The notes under the pieces were generated by a model. That model worked only from the letters and a program-made list of their open reading frames with translations, searched no databases and was not told the origin of the DNA. The position numbers and the translations under genes are program-made. Shown in pieces: positions 33,960-45,520 of a stretch of 64,000 nt of DNA. Every line of letters begins with the position of its first letter. The first letter of the stretch is position 1. Source of the stretch: Hamiltosporidium tvaerminnensis (lineage: Eukaryota > Microsporidia > Dubosqiidae); NCBI GenBank assembly GCA_022605425.2, contig CM061247.1:1599501-1663500 (forward strand). The letters run 5' to 3'.

Positions 33960-36024
33960 TGGAAATTTGTAATTTTTTAGATTATGTAAATCCTTTGCCT
34001 TCCGAAAATTTGAATAAGTTTTTACAAAATCTTTCTCTAAGGTATATTCATTATACTGTTGAAGTTGATAGATTCGTAGACAATAAGAAATATGAGTCAA
34101 CTGATCCCCAATATCATCTACTTTACTTATCAAAAACGCTTTATGAAAATAAGATTACAGAAATAGTCGATGGCAAAAATGTAGAAAAGAATATTTCCAA
34201 TAAATCTTTTACTTCAACTGGTAATATTATTGTACTATCAAAGTGGCATTTTTGGCTATTAAAAGTATATTTTGATATTTTTAACTTTCTCTGAAATGTA
34301 TCGACGAAGTATGGACAATTCAAAGTAAGTCATTCATAGCGTCCCGTTCGTAATTCAAAACGAATTAAATGATGCTAATATTACATTGAGGATTGTATCC
34401 GATTCAGTTATAAATCTAGACCGTACTCTTGAGTGCGAAAATCATGAGAAGAAGCTGCAGTTTCTTATCAAATATATAAAAATTTTGAAGTTTGAATTAA
34501 TAGATCTAGAGTATGAGCCCGAAGACACCGAAAAAATCGCTAATTACAATAATGCAATCCAAAAGGTTAAGAGTATATATTTTAACAAACATGATGGCTT
34601 AGCTGGTATTCTATATAAACTTACACATTCGTTTGAGTTAAAATATGTTACACGTTTATAAATAAAAAATTCTGATTTGATTATTTCCGATATTGAGATA
34701 CTTTTAAACTTAAAACTTTGATAAAGCTAGAAGTTATTGGTGAGTCTACAAATTTGAATTATTGTCTTGCTCAAATAATTAGCGACAGCAAATCTCTTGA
34801 GTACATATCTCTAAAAAATGTTACATTGAACAACTCATTATATCATTTTTTGACAAATATTTCTCTCCGGATATTTAGTTTGAAAAATTATATAAATCCC
34901 CCCAGTAGAATTGAAACTGGCGTACTATTTTTTCAGTTTTTTTTTGTTAAATATCTCAAATTTTTGCTCTCAACTTTCTACTTTGGTGATCAATGGCAAT
35001 AAAGAGTTTGGATTATATATTTTTCTCGTTATCAAGATCATGAAATACTTGAAAACTCTTTGGCTTCTTTACATATTTGAAGAGAATATACAAGAGAAGA
35101 TAATCAAAGAATTCGAAACTATTACAAACCTAGAAGAACTTAATTTGTCACAAAATTTCTTTGATTGTAAAGTAAATATTAAAGTTTAATTCAGTGCCTA
35201 ACCTTCACAAATTATTACTATCTGATTTTAGTTTTGATTTAGATAATTTCTTTTCAGTAGATTTAAAACCAGCAAATTCATTAAATCTCTAGAAATATTA
35301 GATTTATAAAAAAATCACGAGATAGATATAACAGTGTTTACAAAGATCAATGAATTATTTAATTTGAACGAATTAATTTTAAGTAAAATAAAATATTCAC
35401 TGGCGAACAAACATCTCAATATACCCTTTATTAGTTTGCTTCGTGAATTTAAGATTTTAAAACTTTCATAAGTATCACATTCTTATATTTCCATTGTGGA
35501 TATCTCACAAAGTAAGATAGAACAAAAAGAAATTCGTCTAGGTGATTCAGGATTTAATTTTTCGCCAAGTAAAGATTGTATTACGCCTTCATTTTTTAGA
35601 AAATTGAAACTTGACCTAAGTTATTGTAGGATTGCAATCGAGGATTTTCGTTTAAACCAATCTATAAAAAGGTTGCAACATTTAATACACTGGGATTCCA
35701 TCTATATCGAATCAAATGTTTGCCGATTTTTAATTTCATCCAACTTTAAAAGTCTAGAAATAATTATATTAGCGTGGTAAGTTTAATTTATCAGAAATTA
35801 GGCTGATGAGGGTTTTAAGTAATTTTAAAAATCTAAGAATCATCTCATTATATAATGTAGAAATTCCATTTGATTCTTTTAAAGATATTTCTATCGAAGA
35901 TTTTAAAAAACCGAATTTACTTTCAATCGGATATTTCATGAAATCTGTAAATTCGGAAGAAATTGTAAGGGCTTATTCCATATTTGGATCAAATATTTTA
36001 AAAACATATTTGATGATTTCTTGA
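33960..36024 (+). pseudogene. Broken leucine-rich-repeat-like gene
   Basis: Successive open frames on the plus strand (33959-34294, 34386-34661, 34718-35002, 34911-35189, 35496-35780, 35806-36024) encode leucine-rich segments with repeat-like phrases: TNLEELNLSQNFF, KSLEYISLKNVTLNN, FRKLKLDLSYCRIAIEDF, FKSLEIIILAW and FKNLRIISLYNVEIPF. Their order and tight spacing suggest one gene of about 650 residues broken by at least five shifts or stops. LRR protein families are common and often host-directed in microsporidia, but no signal peptide can be assigned. A competing minus-strand ORF (33717-34133, 138 codons) overlaps its beginning and cannot be excluded. Confidence 0.5.
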
Positions 36025-39000
36025 CATAATCCACTTATATTCTAATTGCACCGATTTTAAGGACTAAATATTTGAAAAAACCTTCTTTCATTGCTTTTTT
36101 TTTCAATTACTACAAATCAATAAAAAATTAAATTTTATATTTTTCATCAGTGAGTTTAAATTGCAAACTATAATTTCATTTATAGTATTAAGACTTCAAA
36201 TTTTAAACGGACGCATCAAATATTTCAGCAAAAATAAATTCAAAATCTACTTTTTTTTTAGATCTAGGGAAATTTGTTTTGTCTCATTTTCTTAAATTTG
36301 GTTATATCTGTGGTGGAAACCCTCAATTATGGTAATTTTTAAATCAATAAAACATAGTATTCAAGTTTCTGTCGTACGAACATATCTTAATTAGATAAAA
36401 ATTTAAGAATGTGAATAAATCGATTGGAAAAAAAACAATTATTCTTGCCTGAAGTGGCTCATTGCAAAGGCTTGCTTGTACTGATCTATATTGTTTGTTT
36501 TTTTCAGATTTTTCAATTATTTTTGTCGCATTTTAATATTAATCCCTTCTCTTCTCTCCCATCCTAACTGAATTATACTCTAACTAACATTAAATCCAGC
36601 TGATCTCACAGCTCTTTAAATGTAAAAAATTTGACAAAAAAATTCGTTTTGTGCTTTCTTAGAAATAAAATATCCTTTTCTTCTGAAATTTACTATTTTT
36701 GAAGAATTAAAGGATATTAAGAATAAGACCTTTATAAACTGAAAATTTTCTCTATAATAAATTAAAAAAAATTAAAAAGATTAAAGAAGAAATAAAAGAA
36801 AGAAAAAAAATCTAAAGAGAAAGAATTACAAAAACGAAATCGGAAAATCCAAATAAAGAAAAATTAAAACATTTAAAAATTTATTTTCAGCGTTCTTCTC
36901 TTTTCTTTGTTTTATATTTTTGAATTTTCTTTGTTTTATTGGTTTTCCTATAAGTATGATAGACATTTGGAAATTAACTAGAAATTTTACAAAGCTGAAA
37001 ATTTTGAAAAATAGGAATTAAGTTGGATAATCCCTCTTAAATTTAGGTCATACCAAATTTTTTTTAGCTTTTTATTAACATATTTTTACCCCAAATTATT
37101 CAATTTAACCAGGGAATGCAATAAAGAATAACTGGGAGACCGAATGGAATAACATCAAAATTTATCTAAATTTTTAATACGAAATTCTTCCAAAACCGAG
37201 CATATAGAATATGAGAATATATAAAAACAGTGGGAATTTTTAAATACGAAAATATTGGTGTAAGTCCGGGAAGATATGATATTTTATTACAGCTTTTTTT
37301 AGTTTTTGAAAGGAGTGACAGATAAAATACGACAATACATGCTGCATGTTTATATTTTATGTTGGTAAATGATAGAAATATTACTGTTAATAATATAGGA
37401 TTCAATGCACAGGTGATGCTTTCCTCAAATTTTTGCTTCGGTGCGTGTATTAAATAAAATATAGACTAATGATGTCTCTCGGGCTCTTACATGATACCTT
37501 TTCTTTTTGGTTTGATGAATATTAAGTCTTGGATTTAGGCTTCTGTTATATCAAGAAAAACTTTTTCGACCATTTTTATATTACCATGGGCATTTAAGGT
37601 TCGAATTTTTATGTATTGTGCTTTTTGATGCATTTTCGCGTTTATTAACCTTGTCCTATCCTAAGAATTGTTAAATATTTATATGCGTCAATTTTATAAT
37701 TTCAACTTAATTTATTATCTACCAAGTCTTATTTCTATATGTTTTAGCCTTAAAATATTTAGTGGAAGCCGCTGTATAATTCAAAGCTCAACAAATATTA
37801 TTTTTATTAATATTTCTGAACTAGAAGTATCAAATCTGTTTATTTTGGCTTGAAGTTTAGTTTTATTCGGTATTTAATTACATTTTGGAAAACTCAAAAT
37901 CAGAAATTTAAGCAAAGATTAATGTTTTATTGCAATATGAATTCTAGGTTGCATTCATTCGAGAGAGGGTATTTTAAAACCCAAGTTCTTAAATTTAAGA
38001 TATGCTTGCTTCATATACAAATATTTTCTTTGCAATCTTACATTAGTTCTCTTTCGTCTCACAAGGTAGAAAAAAATACTTAATAGAACGTTGCATCCTA
38101 AAAAATATGTAATTCTTGATCTATAAAAATGTTTCTTTTTTTTGATTGGTGTGGCATTTCTCATTATTTCTTTCTAGAGAACACTAATACTCATAATCTC
38201 GTGCTTTCTGGCGTTACTAATGCAAGATGCAGCTGCTATTTTTGAATTTTTAACATTTTATCTTTATGGCGTGTTGTAATATATTTAATAAATGTATGTA
38301 TAATCCTATATTATATTTTTTTGCGGTTTTTATAGCAAAATTAGCTTTTTTTATATTTTAAACTATTTTTTGTCCGCTTTTTGTAGAAATTTTTTTATTT
38401 ATACTATAAAATTAATGGGTTGCTTTAAAAGAATCTCTCTTCTGAATTAAACAACTTTTAAGTCTTTCCCAAGCCAGGATTTAAATTTAAATTCTTTTTA
38501 ACTATATGGTCTAAAATTTATGCTAAGGCTGACAAGACTTAGGATCAAGACACCTATTGCGGAAAAATATGTGGTTAAGACAAATTTCTTCTTTTGCTAG
38601 CTAATCTTTGATAAGGCAGGTGTATTGCTGTTCCAATTCGCAACCCTTTCTACAATTATATCATGGAAAAATAGATTCTAATAAATCAATATACTTTTAC
38701 AACACAAATTTCCGATTTTTTGTTTATATTCATGTATTCAAGCGGAAAATATATTGTATTTATACTCACATATTGAGTTATTTAAGTCTTATCTTTCTCT
38801 CTATGTAGAGTTTTAAAAGATAGAAGGTCAGTTTATTCTGTAGATGTTCCCTTTCCTAGTATTTTCTATGTCTATTTCATTTTTATTCGAAGCTGGTTTT
38901 AAGATTTAAGAGTAATTCAAAATTTACATGCGTTCTTATCTTCATCTTCAAATCTCTTGTTTTTATCTTACATAGATCATGATCAGATTTACAAGCATAG

Positions 39001-40038
39001 TCATTAATTTCAGACATTTTTTTATTTTCTATTTTTTTCTATTTTTTTCATTTAATTCGTTAAAATTCGAGGTTATTAAAGATGTACTCATAGATCCAGT
39101 TAGTTAATATCTTATCGGAAATTCAATTTATTTACGCACATTCTACATAATATTTGCTAAACAGATGGTTCTTAGGCGGGTATTCCTTTCCACCTTTTAT
39201 ATTTCAAAGCGCCTTCTTTTTGTCAAAAGTAGATAGAATATGAAATCATGGAATCAAGAAACCGTAAAAAAGTTTATTTAGTAGCAACTTTTCCTTTATC
39301 ATGCCTGAAATCAGGAAAAATAGATTTTAAATAGTCCACCTGTTATATACTTCGAAAATGAGAAGCTAAATGCTAAAATATGAGCGACTTCATAAAAAAA
39401 AGTAACTGCTATGACAGTAGCGTGATACAAGCCAATATTTTTTGACTTTAAATCTTGATTATCATAAAGACTTAAAATCAACAAATCAAGAAATGATAAA
39501 AAAAATTTTCGAGTGGAAACGAATCTAGATATTTATTAAAAAGTGTAAAGATTTCCAACCTTACTAGCCTATGAAGCTTAATGATGTAAGTCAAATTAAA
39601 GCTTAAAATTATTTCCGCTAAATAAATAATATATATCTTGTTGATTTGCAGAAATATTCAAAAATTATATGACTGTGAATGATCCTAAACATTCTAGATG
39701 TAAAGCCAGGTTTTAATCTGAGATACAATTGCAAATAAAGTTAAAATGTGGTGTTGCAAGCGCACTAGAAGAGAATATATTCTCAGATGATACGAATAGT
39801 ATTTTTCGAACGAACAATTATAAAAGGTTTGTTAATGAATGAATAAAAACGTTTGTCTGTATTAAAACATTTTTTTATTGCCAAAAGAGAAAATTTCCTC
39901 TAAATCAAAGGCAAGTTTAGAGATGAGACCAAAGAGTCTTACGTAAGCTTGGTATCAACCGAAGAATATTTATCTTAAATATATGAATCGATTTGTATGA
40001 GAAAATCGTTCTATACTACAATCAAAGTTAATCTAAAA
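36025..40038. other. Four kilobases of AT-rich DNA, no gene seen
   Basis: No long frame, motif or shared repeat. A strongly A-rich stretch lies at 36730-36860. Confidence 0.6.
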
Positions 40039-40241
40039 CAGTGATTTTTACCTTTTCAAATGAGCCACACCCCTTTGACTCTGAAAATTGGTCCCAGCAC
40101 CCACAAAGAAAAAATGTTTCTTTTTTTTCTATTTGTTACAAAAAAACCACGTTCAAAATTTTGTAGGAGCTTAAGCTTTTGACAGGGGCTTCTGTCGCAC
40201 TCCAAAAAATACTTTCTCGCATCTTTGGTTAAAAACCGCTA
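40039..40241. mobile_element. hAT-like MITE, decayed
   Basis: Left end CAGTGATTTTTACCTTTTC; right end, read inward on the minus strand, TAGCGGTTTTTAACC. These form terminal inverted repeats of about 14 bases of the CAGNGNTTTTNAACC type seen in hAT elements. The next 8 bases outside are ATCTAAAA (left) and TTCGAAAC (right), five of eight matching, as expected of an old 8-base target duplication. No coding capacity. Confidence 0.6.
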
Positions 40242-41221
40242 TTCGAAACGATTAGAAAAACACCATTGGTAAATTTAGAAGTCAAATACACCAAAAAGCT
40301 GTTAAATACAAAGAGAATGCGCTTTTCTAATAATATTCGAGTTAAACCAATGTTGAAATCCTGATCACAACTTCGTTGTGCCATTAGATAATTTTAGAGT
40401 GAATACTTGGCATATTTCTAAAAACTCAATATTTTCCAACTGTGTTATATAAAAAAGAGATAAACATGTTTTGAGTATGAAAAGGTATACCAATGTGTAT
40501 TTACATCGTTTAAACTTAAATCCAGGGATGTAATTTTTCTAAATAGATGTTTAAATAGCGATTAACCAACAGAAAATGAAAAATCATGATTGAGTTTTGT
40601 CAGAAAACCTTTAGATGGTTGTTTCCGAAGTAGAAATTTTCGATTTTTTTATAGAATGCGACTGCAAAAACAATTATTTTTACAAAAATCATATTAAGAA
40701 GTATCATTATAAGGAATTATTTCTCCTCAAATACAACACAAATAAATAAAGGCTAGGTTATTAAGATAATGGTCTATAACTTCAAGAGAGCCTTGTATTA
40801 TTTTTTTCATTTTAATTTTTTATTGATTGAATGTTTTTCATCTTTTTACATTTCTTACAATCAGAAAACCAATAAAAAATAAACTATGGAACACAAAGAA
40901 AATGCTACAACTATAATTGGATTTTATCAATTGTATTTAGATGTGTAAACCTGCGGAAATATATCATTTAAGGTTTAATGAACAGTTTGAACGTGGTTGT
41001 GAAATCGGTTCGTCATTGAATCACAGATTTTCAAATTATTTTTAAACAATGATTTTTTAGTAAAACCAATCTCAATTAAGTTATTAAAAATAATTGTAAA
41101 GTAAAAAAACAAACCAAATTTACGTTTAGAATTTAAATTTTGACTCCCATTTTTTTAAAAAATAATTTATCTGTATTAATAAAAAAATCTTTAAATTTTT
41201 TTGTTACCAAATACTTTTAAA
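40242..41221. other. AT-rich 5' flank of RPB3
   Basis: No gene or repeat seen apart from the CCC motif at its end. Confidence 0.6.
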
Positions 41222-41224
41222 CCC
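41222..41224 (+). promoter_or_regulatory. CCC start-site motif of RPB3
   Basis: TTTTAAACCC stands directly before the ATG at 41225 and favours this start over any upstream TTG. Confidence 0.6.
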
Positions 41225-41953
41225 ATGAAAGTAGAAGTTATATCTTCAAACGATGAATCTATAAAATTCATTTTAAAAAATTCTTCTATTTCGTTTGCAA
41301 ACTCTCTAAGACGTGTTTTATTAAGCGAAGTGCCAACTATTGCAATAGATTTGGTAGAAATAGAAAAAAACAATACAGTATTACCCGATGAAGTTATAGC
41401 ACATAGATTAGGGCTTATTCCTATATATTCAACAAATACAGATCTTAAATTTCATAATGAATGTACATGTGACTCTTATTGTTCAGAATGTAGTATTTCT
41501 ATTGATTTGAGTGTTTCTAATACAGATGATGCTATAAGATTGGTCACTTCAAACGATTTATTTACTTCGTCTGACACACCGCTTTTTAAATTTTCAAAAC
41601 CACCTTTACTAGCTAAACTTTCTAAAAATCAAACTCTTAAACTCAAATGTATAGCACGTAAAGGAATAGCGAAGGATCATTCTAAATGGTGTCCTGTCAG
41701 TGTCGTTAGTTATGAATACGATAAAACAAATAAAAGAAGGGACACAGATTTATGGTACGAAGAGGATATAGAAAAAGAATGGGAAGGACTTAAACAAGAC
41801 GAACCAGACATTGGATTGGATATTACTGAAATAGAAATGGGTGTAGAAGTTATTGAAGGGGTATATGAACCTGTCTCAGTTGTAAGAGCTGGGTTAGATG
41901 TATTGAAGAACAAAGTCAGTAATTTAATTTATTTATTGGAAAATGAAGAATAA
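41225..41953 (+). CDS. RPB3: RNA polymerase II subunit RPB3
   Basis: A 242-residue alpha-like subunit that pairs with RPB11 and nucleates assembly of nuclear RNA polymerase II. The N-terminal dimerisation segment is clear: NSSISFANSLRRVLLSEVPTIAID (about residues 19-42) and EVIAHRLGLIPI (56-67). A zinc-binding loop C-x-C-x3-C-x2-C at residues 80-89 (CTCDSYCSEC) has the spacing of RPB3, which separates it from the Pol I/III subunit AC40. The C-terminus (VYEPVSVVRAGLDVLKNKVSNLIYLL) is the helix of the dimerisation domain. The first ATG, at 41225, follows CCC; an earlier TTG at 41201 is not a plausible start. Shorter than yeast RPB3 (about 318 residues). It converges on SPT5. Confidence 0.95.
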   Translation: MKVEVISSNDESIKFILKNSSISFANSLRRVLLSEVPTIAIDLVEIEKNNTVLPDEVIAHRLGLIPIYSTNTDLKFHNECTCDSYCSECSISIDLSVSNTDDAIRLVTSNDLFTSSDTPLFKFSKPPLLAKLSKNQTLKLKCIARKGIAKDHSKWCPVSVVSYEYDKTNKRRDTDLWYEEDIEKEWEGLKQDEPDIGLDITEIEMGVEVIEGVYEPVSVVRAGLDVLKNKVSNLIYLLENEE

Positions 41954-42049
41954 ACTGTTTCTATTTCTTTACTTTTCAATTTGACATTTAAATTATTATT
42001 TCATACAAAGAACTAAAATTAAAAATTATTAAAAATAAAAAAGTCTTTT

Positions 42050-42285
42050 AAAAAAACGGTTTCCTAAAAAAAATATTCAAAAATGAAATTAAAAAATAAA
42101 ATTAAAAGAAATAAAAAAAATGTTTAAAATCAAAAAGAAATAAAAAAAATTTAAAATAAAAAAAATTTTAAAATAAAAATAAAAAAAAGGTTTAAAATTA
42201 AAAAGAAATAGAAAAAAAATAAAATTAAAAGAAATAAAAAAAGGTTTAAAATCCAAAAGAAATAAAAAAATCAAACATTTTTTTA
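42050..42285. repeat. A-rich simple repeat between RPB3 and SPT5
   Basis: Repeats of AAGAAATAAAAAAAGGTTTAA and AATTAAAAGAAATAAAAAA fill the space between the two convergent 3' ends. The 61-codon minus ORF across it is low-complexity F/L/I and not a gene. Confidence 0.8.
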
Positions 42286-42321
42286 TTCAAACAACGAATT
42301 AATAAACAATAAATTTATTTT

Positions 42322-44211
42322 TTATTCTGACTTCGCTAATTTATCAACACTTACTTCTTTTACGCTTCCATTTCCAAAACGAACAATACAAACATCTCCT
42401 TTCATACTCAAAACAATTCCTTTCTCGTTTGTTTCTACAACACAGCATCTGTCAAAAACAACAGGTGGTGCATATTCTACATCACTTATATCAAATTCTT
42501 TACCGTTTCTAGTAAAATATGTAGATTTGTACAATTTCTCTACCACGTCAAACCCATCATCAGTCTTCAAAATAATTCCTTTATAATTATTTTCTTGGTT
42601 GGAAAATTTATTTGAATATCCCGGTGTTTGACTCCCCAAAGACTTGTTTGTCGTGGAATATCCCGGTGTTTCTCCTGTATATTTATTTGACGTAGAATAT
42701 CCAGGAGTTTCCCCAAATTTATCCTTATATCGATGACTAGGTGTCTTATATCCAGGTGTTTCACCAAACTTTTCTTTATACCGATGACCAGGTGTCTTGT
42801 ATCCCGGTGTTTGTCCATACATATGGCCAGGCGTTTTATACCCCGGGGTTCCACCATATTTTTCATTAAAAATATAATTTTTACTTCCCTCAAATCCACC
42901 AACTTTCTGAACTTTGTCTCTTCCTATATTAACGTATTTCAAATTACTATTCAACTGAACTCTAAAAGTATCTCCATAACAATCTTTAACCACTCCTTTA
43001 TATCCTTTGAATTCTCCTTCTTGAAGTAAAACTTCTTTGTAAAGAAACGGATCCCTTTTTAACCGCTGTCTCGGTACAGAAGAATTTTTTATTATAGTTG
43101 GAACGGTATTTGCAAGTCTGAGAAAATCAATTTTTACACTTTTTTGTTCCGTAAAATTATTGAAAGCAACAACCGCTGTAGAATTAGTAACATTTAAAAT
43201 TACGCCAGGTGTTTGTTCAAATACAACCAAATCGCCTTCTAAAAAATCTCTTTTTACAAACGAAGAATGAACCTGAATCAAATTGTTGCTATTTCGTTTC
43301 AAATAATTTTTATCTGTTTGATTATTATTAATTGTTCTTATAAACAGTTCCTGTCCACTCACACTTTCAACAATACCAACACTGTTAGTCATTTCTCCTT
43401 CCAATACTCTTATACGCTCACCAGACATTATTCCGTTTTCACAGAACATGCTCATTTCACTAAATGAAGGTTCAATTATTGTGAGTTGCGTGGAATCAAA
43501 AACTTTTTCTAAAAAACCGTTTTTGTAAATTTCTTTTTTATAAATAAAATAATCTTTGGTTTTAAACACTTCGTTGGGAAATTCGGTGGGTTCAAACATT
43601 TTTTTTGTTGGAAGTCTTGGCACAAGTCGTAACTTTGTTCTACCCGGTCCTTGAACACCAATGACTTGTCCGATATCGTTTTTGTATTTTCCTTTTCCTA
43701 TTCTCACATACATTCCACTTTTAAAAACAACATTTTCATCGGTTGCGGTACTGAGAGCATCTACCATCTCTTCAAGAGGAACAAGTGTAATACGAGCTCT
43801 GATATGCTCTTGTATGTGTTGCTTAGAGTAGGATTCGATATAAATGTAGCCAGGAAGATTGTCGCGACAAAAAAGCGATAAAATAGGAGAATTGGCAAAT
43901 TTCACCATCAGTTGCTGTAAAATACGTTTTTCTTTATGCGGTTTTACTTTTATAACCCAAAGTTTTGGTGATGTTTTTGTGGGGAGAAGATTCTGCTGCG
44001 CCATTTCTGATTCAACATATTCTTCTTCTACTTCTCCTTCTTCTAACTCTTCATCTACATCTTGATATTTCTTGATTAATTGATCGGTGAAATGCGTCCA
44101 GTCACGTGTAGCTACGGGTGAGGATGGTGTTGAATATGTTGATTCATACGAAGAAGAAGAAGATTCTTCGGCCTCAATATCTATAAATTCGCTATGCTTA
44201 TTTTTTGGCAT
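42322..44211 (-). CDS. SPT5: Transcription elongation factor SPT5
   Basis: A 629-residue protein, half of the DSIF complex with SPT4, which clamps RNA polymerase II during elongation. Domains in order: acidic N-terminus (about 1-70); NGN domain (84-165, LWVIKVKPHKEKRILQQL ... GYIYIESYS), the SPT4 and polymerase contact; KOW1 (166-200, GMYVRIGKGKYKNDIGQV); KOW at 262-292, 322-352 and 388-425; a C-terminal repeat region (452-535) with six TPGYKT or TPGYST units; and a final KOW (585-626, ETNEKGIVLSMKGDVCIVRFG). The repeats should be phosphorylation targets, like the CTR of other SPT5 proteins. ATG at 44211 follows CCC by 14 bases. About 60 percent of the yeast length. Confidence 0.95.
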   Translation of the reverse strand: MPKNKHSEFIDIEAEESSSSSYESTYSTPSSPVATRDWTHFTDQLIKKYQDVDEELEEGEVEEEYVESEMAQQNLLPTKTSPKLWVIKVKPHKEKRILQQLMVKFANSPILSLFCRDNLPGYIYIESYSKQHIQEHIRARITLVPLEEMVDALSTATDENVVFKSGMYVRIGKGKYKNDIGQVIGVQGPGRTKLRLVPRLPTKKMFEPTEFPNEVFKTKDYFIYKKEIYKNGFLEKVFDSTQLTIIEPSFSEMSMFCENGIMSGERIRVLEGEMTNSVGIVESVSGQELFIRTINNNQTDKNYLKRNSNNLIQVHSSFVKRDFLEGDLVVFEQTPGVILNVTNSTAVVAFNNFTEQKSVKIDFLRLANTVPTIIKNSSVPRQRLKRDPFLYKEVLLQEGEFKGYKGVVKDCYGDTFRVQLNSNLKYVNIGRDKVQKVGGFEGSKNYIFNEKYGGTPGYKTPGHMYGQTPGYKTPGHRYKEKFGETPGYKTPSHRYKDKFGETPGYSTSNKYTGETPGYSTTNKSLGSQTPGYSNKFSNQENNYKGIILKTDDGFDVVEKLYKSTYFTRNGKEFDISDVEYAPPVVFDRCCVVETNEKGIVLSMKGDVCIVRFGNGSVKEVSVDKLAKSE

Positions 44212-44225
44212 TCTTTCTATTAAAT

Positions 44226-44228
44226 GGG
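44226..44228 (-). promoter_or_regulatory. CCC start-site motif of SPT5
   Basis: On the minus strand AACCCATTTAATAGAAAG runs into the ATG. Confidence 0.55.
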
Positions 44229-44335
44229 TTAATCTTTGAAAGAAAATTCTTTTTTAAAAAAAAAATCAAAAAATTTGTAGAAACATAATTTTTTTAAATT
44301 TTGAAAAATATGTAATGAAGATATTTAATTTTATT

Positions 44336-44555
44336 TAAAAAATTCATCTCTTGTAATAAATCCAGCTCTTTTTATAAAATTCATCTCTTTTTAATAAATT
44401 TATCTCTTTTTATAAATCCAGCTCTTTTTATAAATTTATCTCTTTTTATAAATTCATCTCTTTTTATAAAATTTATCTCTTTTTATAAATTTATTTCTTT
44501 TTAATAAATTTATCTCTTTTTATAAATTTATCTCTTTTTTATAATTTCTAGATAT
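44336..44555. repeat. Tandem array of about 20 bases upstream of SPT5
   Basis: About ten units of CTCTTTTTATAAATTTAT with variants (CCAGCTCTTTTTATAAA, CATCTCTTTTTAATAAA). It sits 125-345 bases upstream of the SPT5 start. Confidence 0.9.
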
Positions 44556-44959
44556 TTTAAATAACACTACTACTTATATTTAAGTGTTAATTAAGTTAAG
44601 TCTTTGAATATTTTATTTTAAACAGCTAAAAAATTTAAATATTTTTTAGAAAAAAAATGCATAAAATTAAATTCAGAGAAGAAAGGAGAAGAAGACAATA
44701 AAAATCAATAAAAATTTTTTTTAAATATTTGGAAAAAAATAATTTAATGTAGCAAATAAAAAAATTAGAAATAAGGAGGAATGTAAATAATTAAATTGGA
44801 TGAAATTTAACCCCTAAAATTGCTTTGAATTTTTGAAGCAGAAAACTTAGAAAATTTATATTATTTATAAAGATATTACTGTAATGGTAATATCTTTTCT
44901 ACATATTTGTGTTTTTTGCAAATATTTGAGTAATTAGAGGAATATTATTGAATCGTGAT

Positions 44960-45125
44960 TTACTTTTGTCACATAGTTATGTTGCAATCAAATACCATAA
45001 GATGTATCTTAAAAAACTTCAAATACCAGTAAGAATAGAAGCATATATTTAGTCAATAGTACTCAAAAAGACAGTCAAAATTATTTCTTCTGAAGCAGAA
45101 GAAAATTATAGACAAAATAAATGAT
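44960..45125 (+). mobile_element. LINE fragment from the C-terminal tail
   Basis: Encodes KYHKMYLKKLQIPVRIEAYI, a stop, then SIVLKKTVKII, matching the segment after the endonuclease core of copies A and B. Nothing else of the element is adjacent. Confidence 0.85.
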
Positions 45126-45305
45126 GAATAAATACAGTAAAATAAATAAATATATTAAAGTGATATAGGATATTCCTAATATCAACTTGTATGCAACAAA
45201 GTATTTCGATTATTAAAAATTCTTTTAAAATAAACTAAATATTTGATAAAATAGCAAATATTTACAATAATTTTGATATAATTAATTATTTTTTATTTAG
45301 TTAAT

Positions 45306-45520
45306 AGCTCGCTCCTTCCCTATAGATGGAACACAATCCAACGATGAATCATAGCTTCACCAAGTTATAGGCGTCCCAAAGACAATTTTCTTTTGATTGG
45401 TTAGGTTGTCAGTCTTACGCAAACTTTCCTAACGAAAGATAGAGAGTGCACCAATCGGGGATCTAACCTGGCCTTCTGAATTAAATTCCGATATACTCAC
45501 CACTAGACCATTGACGCCAT
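45306..45520 (-). mobile_element. tRNA-derived SINE, copy 2
   Basis: On the minus strand the head reads GCGTCAATGGTCTAGTGGTG, with a canonical A box (TGGTCTAGTGG), then GGTTAGATCCCCG (B box, one base off GGTTCGATCCC). The tail AGACTGACAACCTAACC, CGCCTATAACTTGGTGAAGC matches copy 1. The head resembles the tRNA-Glu, Asp or Gly group. Confidence 0.88.

Noticed and set aside
33717-34133. 138-codon minus-strand ORF as a gene
   Set aside because: It overlaps the start of the LRR-like series and has no CCC motif or recognised domain; kept only as an alternative.
41201-41224. Start of RPB3 at the upstream TTG
   Set aside because: The ATG at 41225 directly follows CCC and gives the normal N-terminus of the family.
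42733-44065. Plus-strand ORFs opposite SPT5
   Set aside because: Shadows of the repetitive C-terminal region and of other parts of SPT5.
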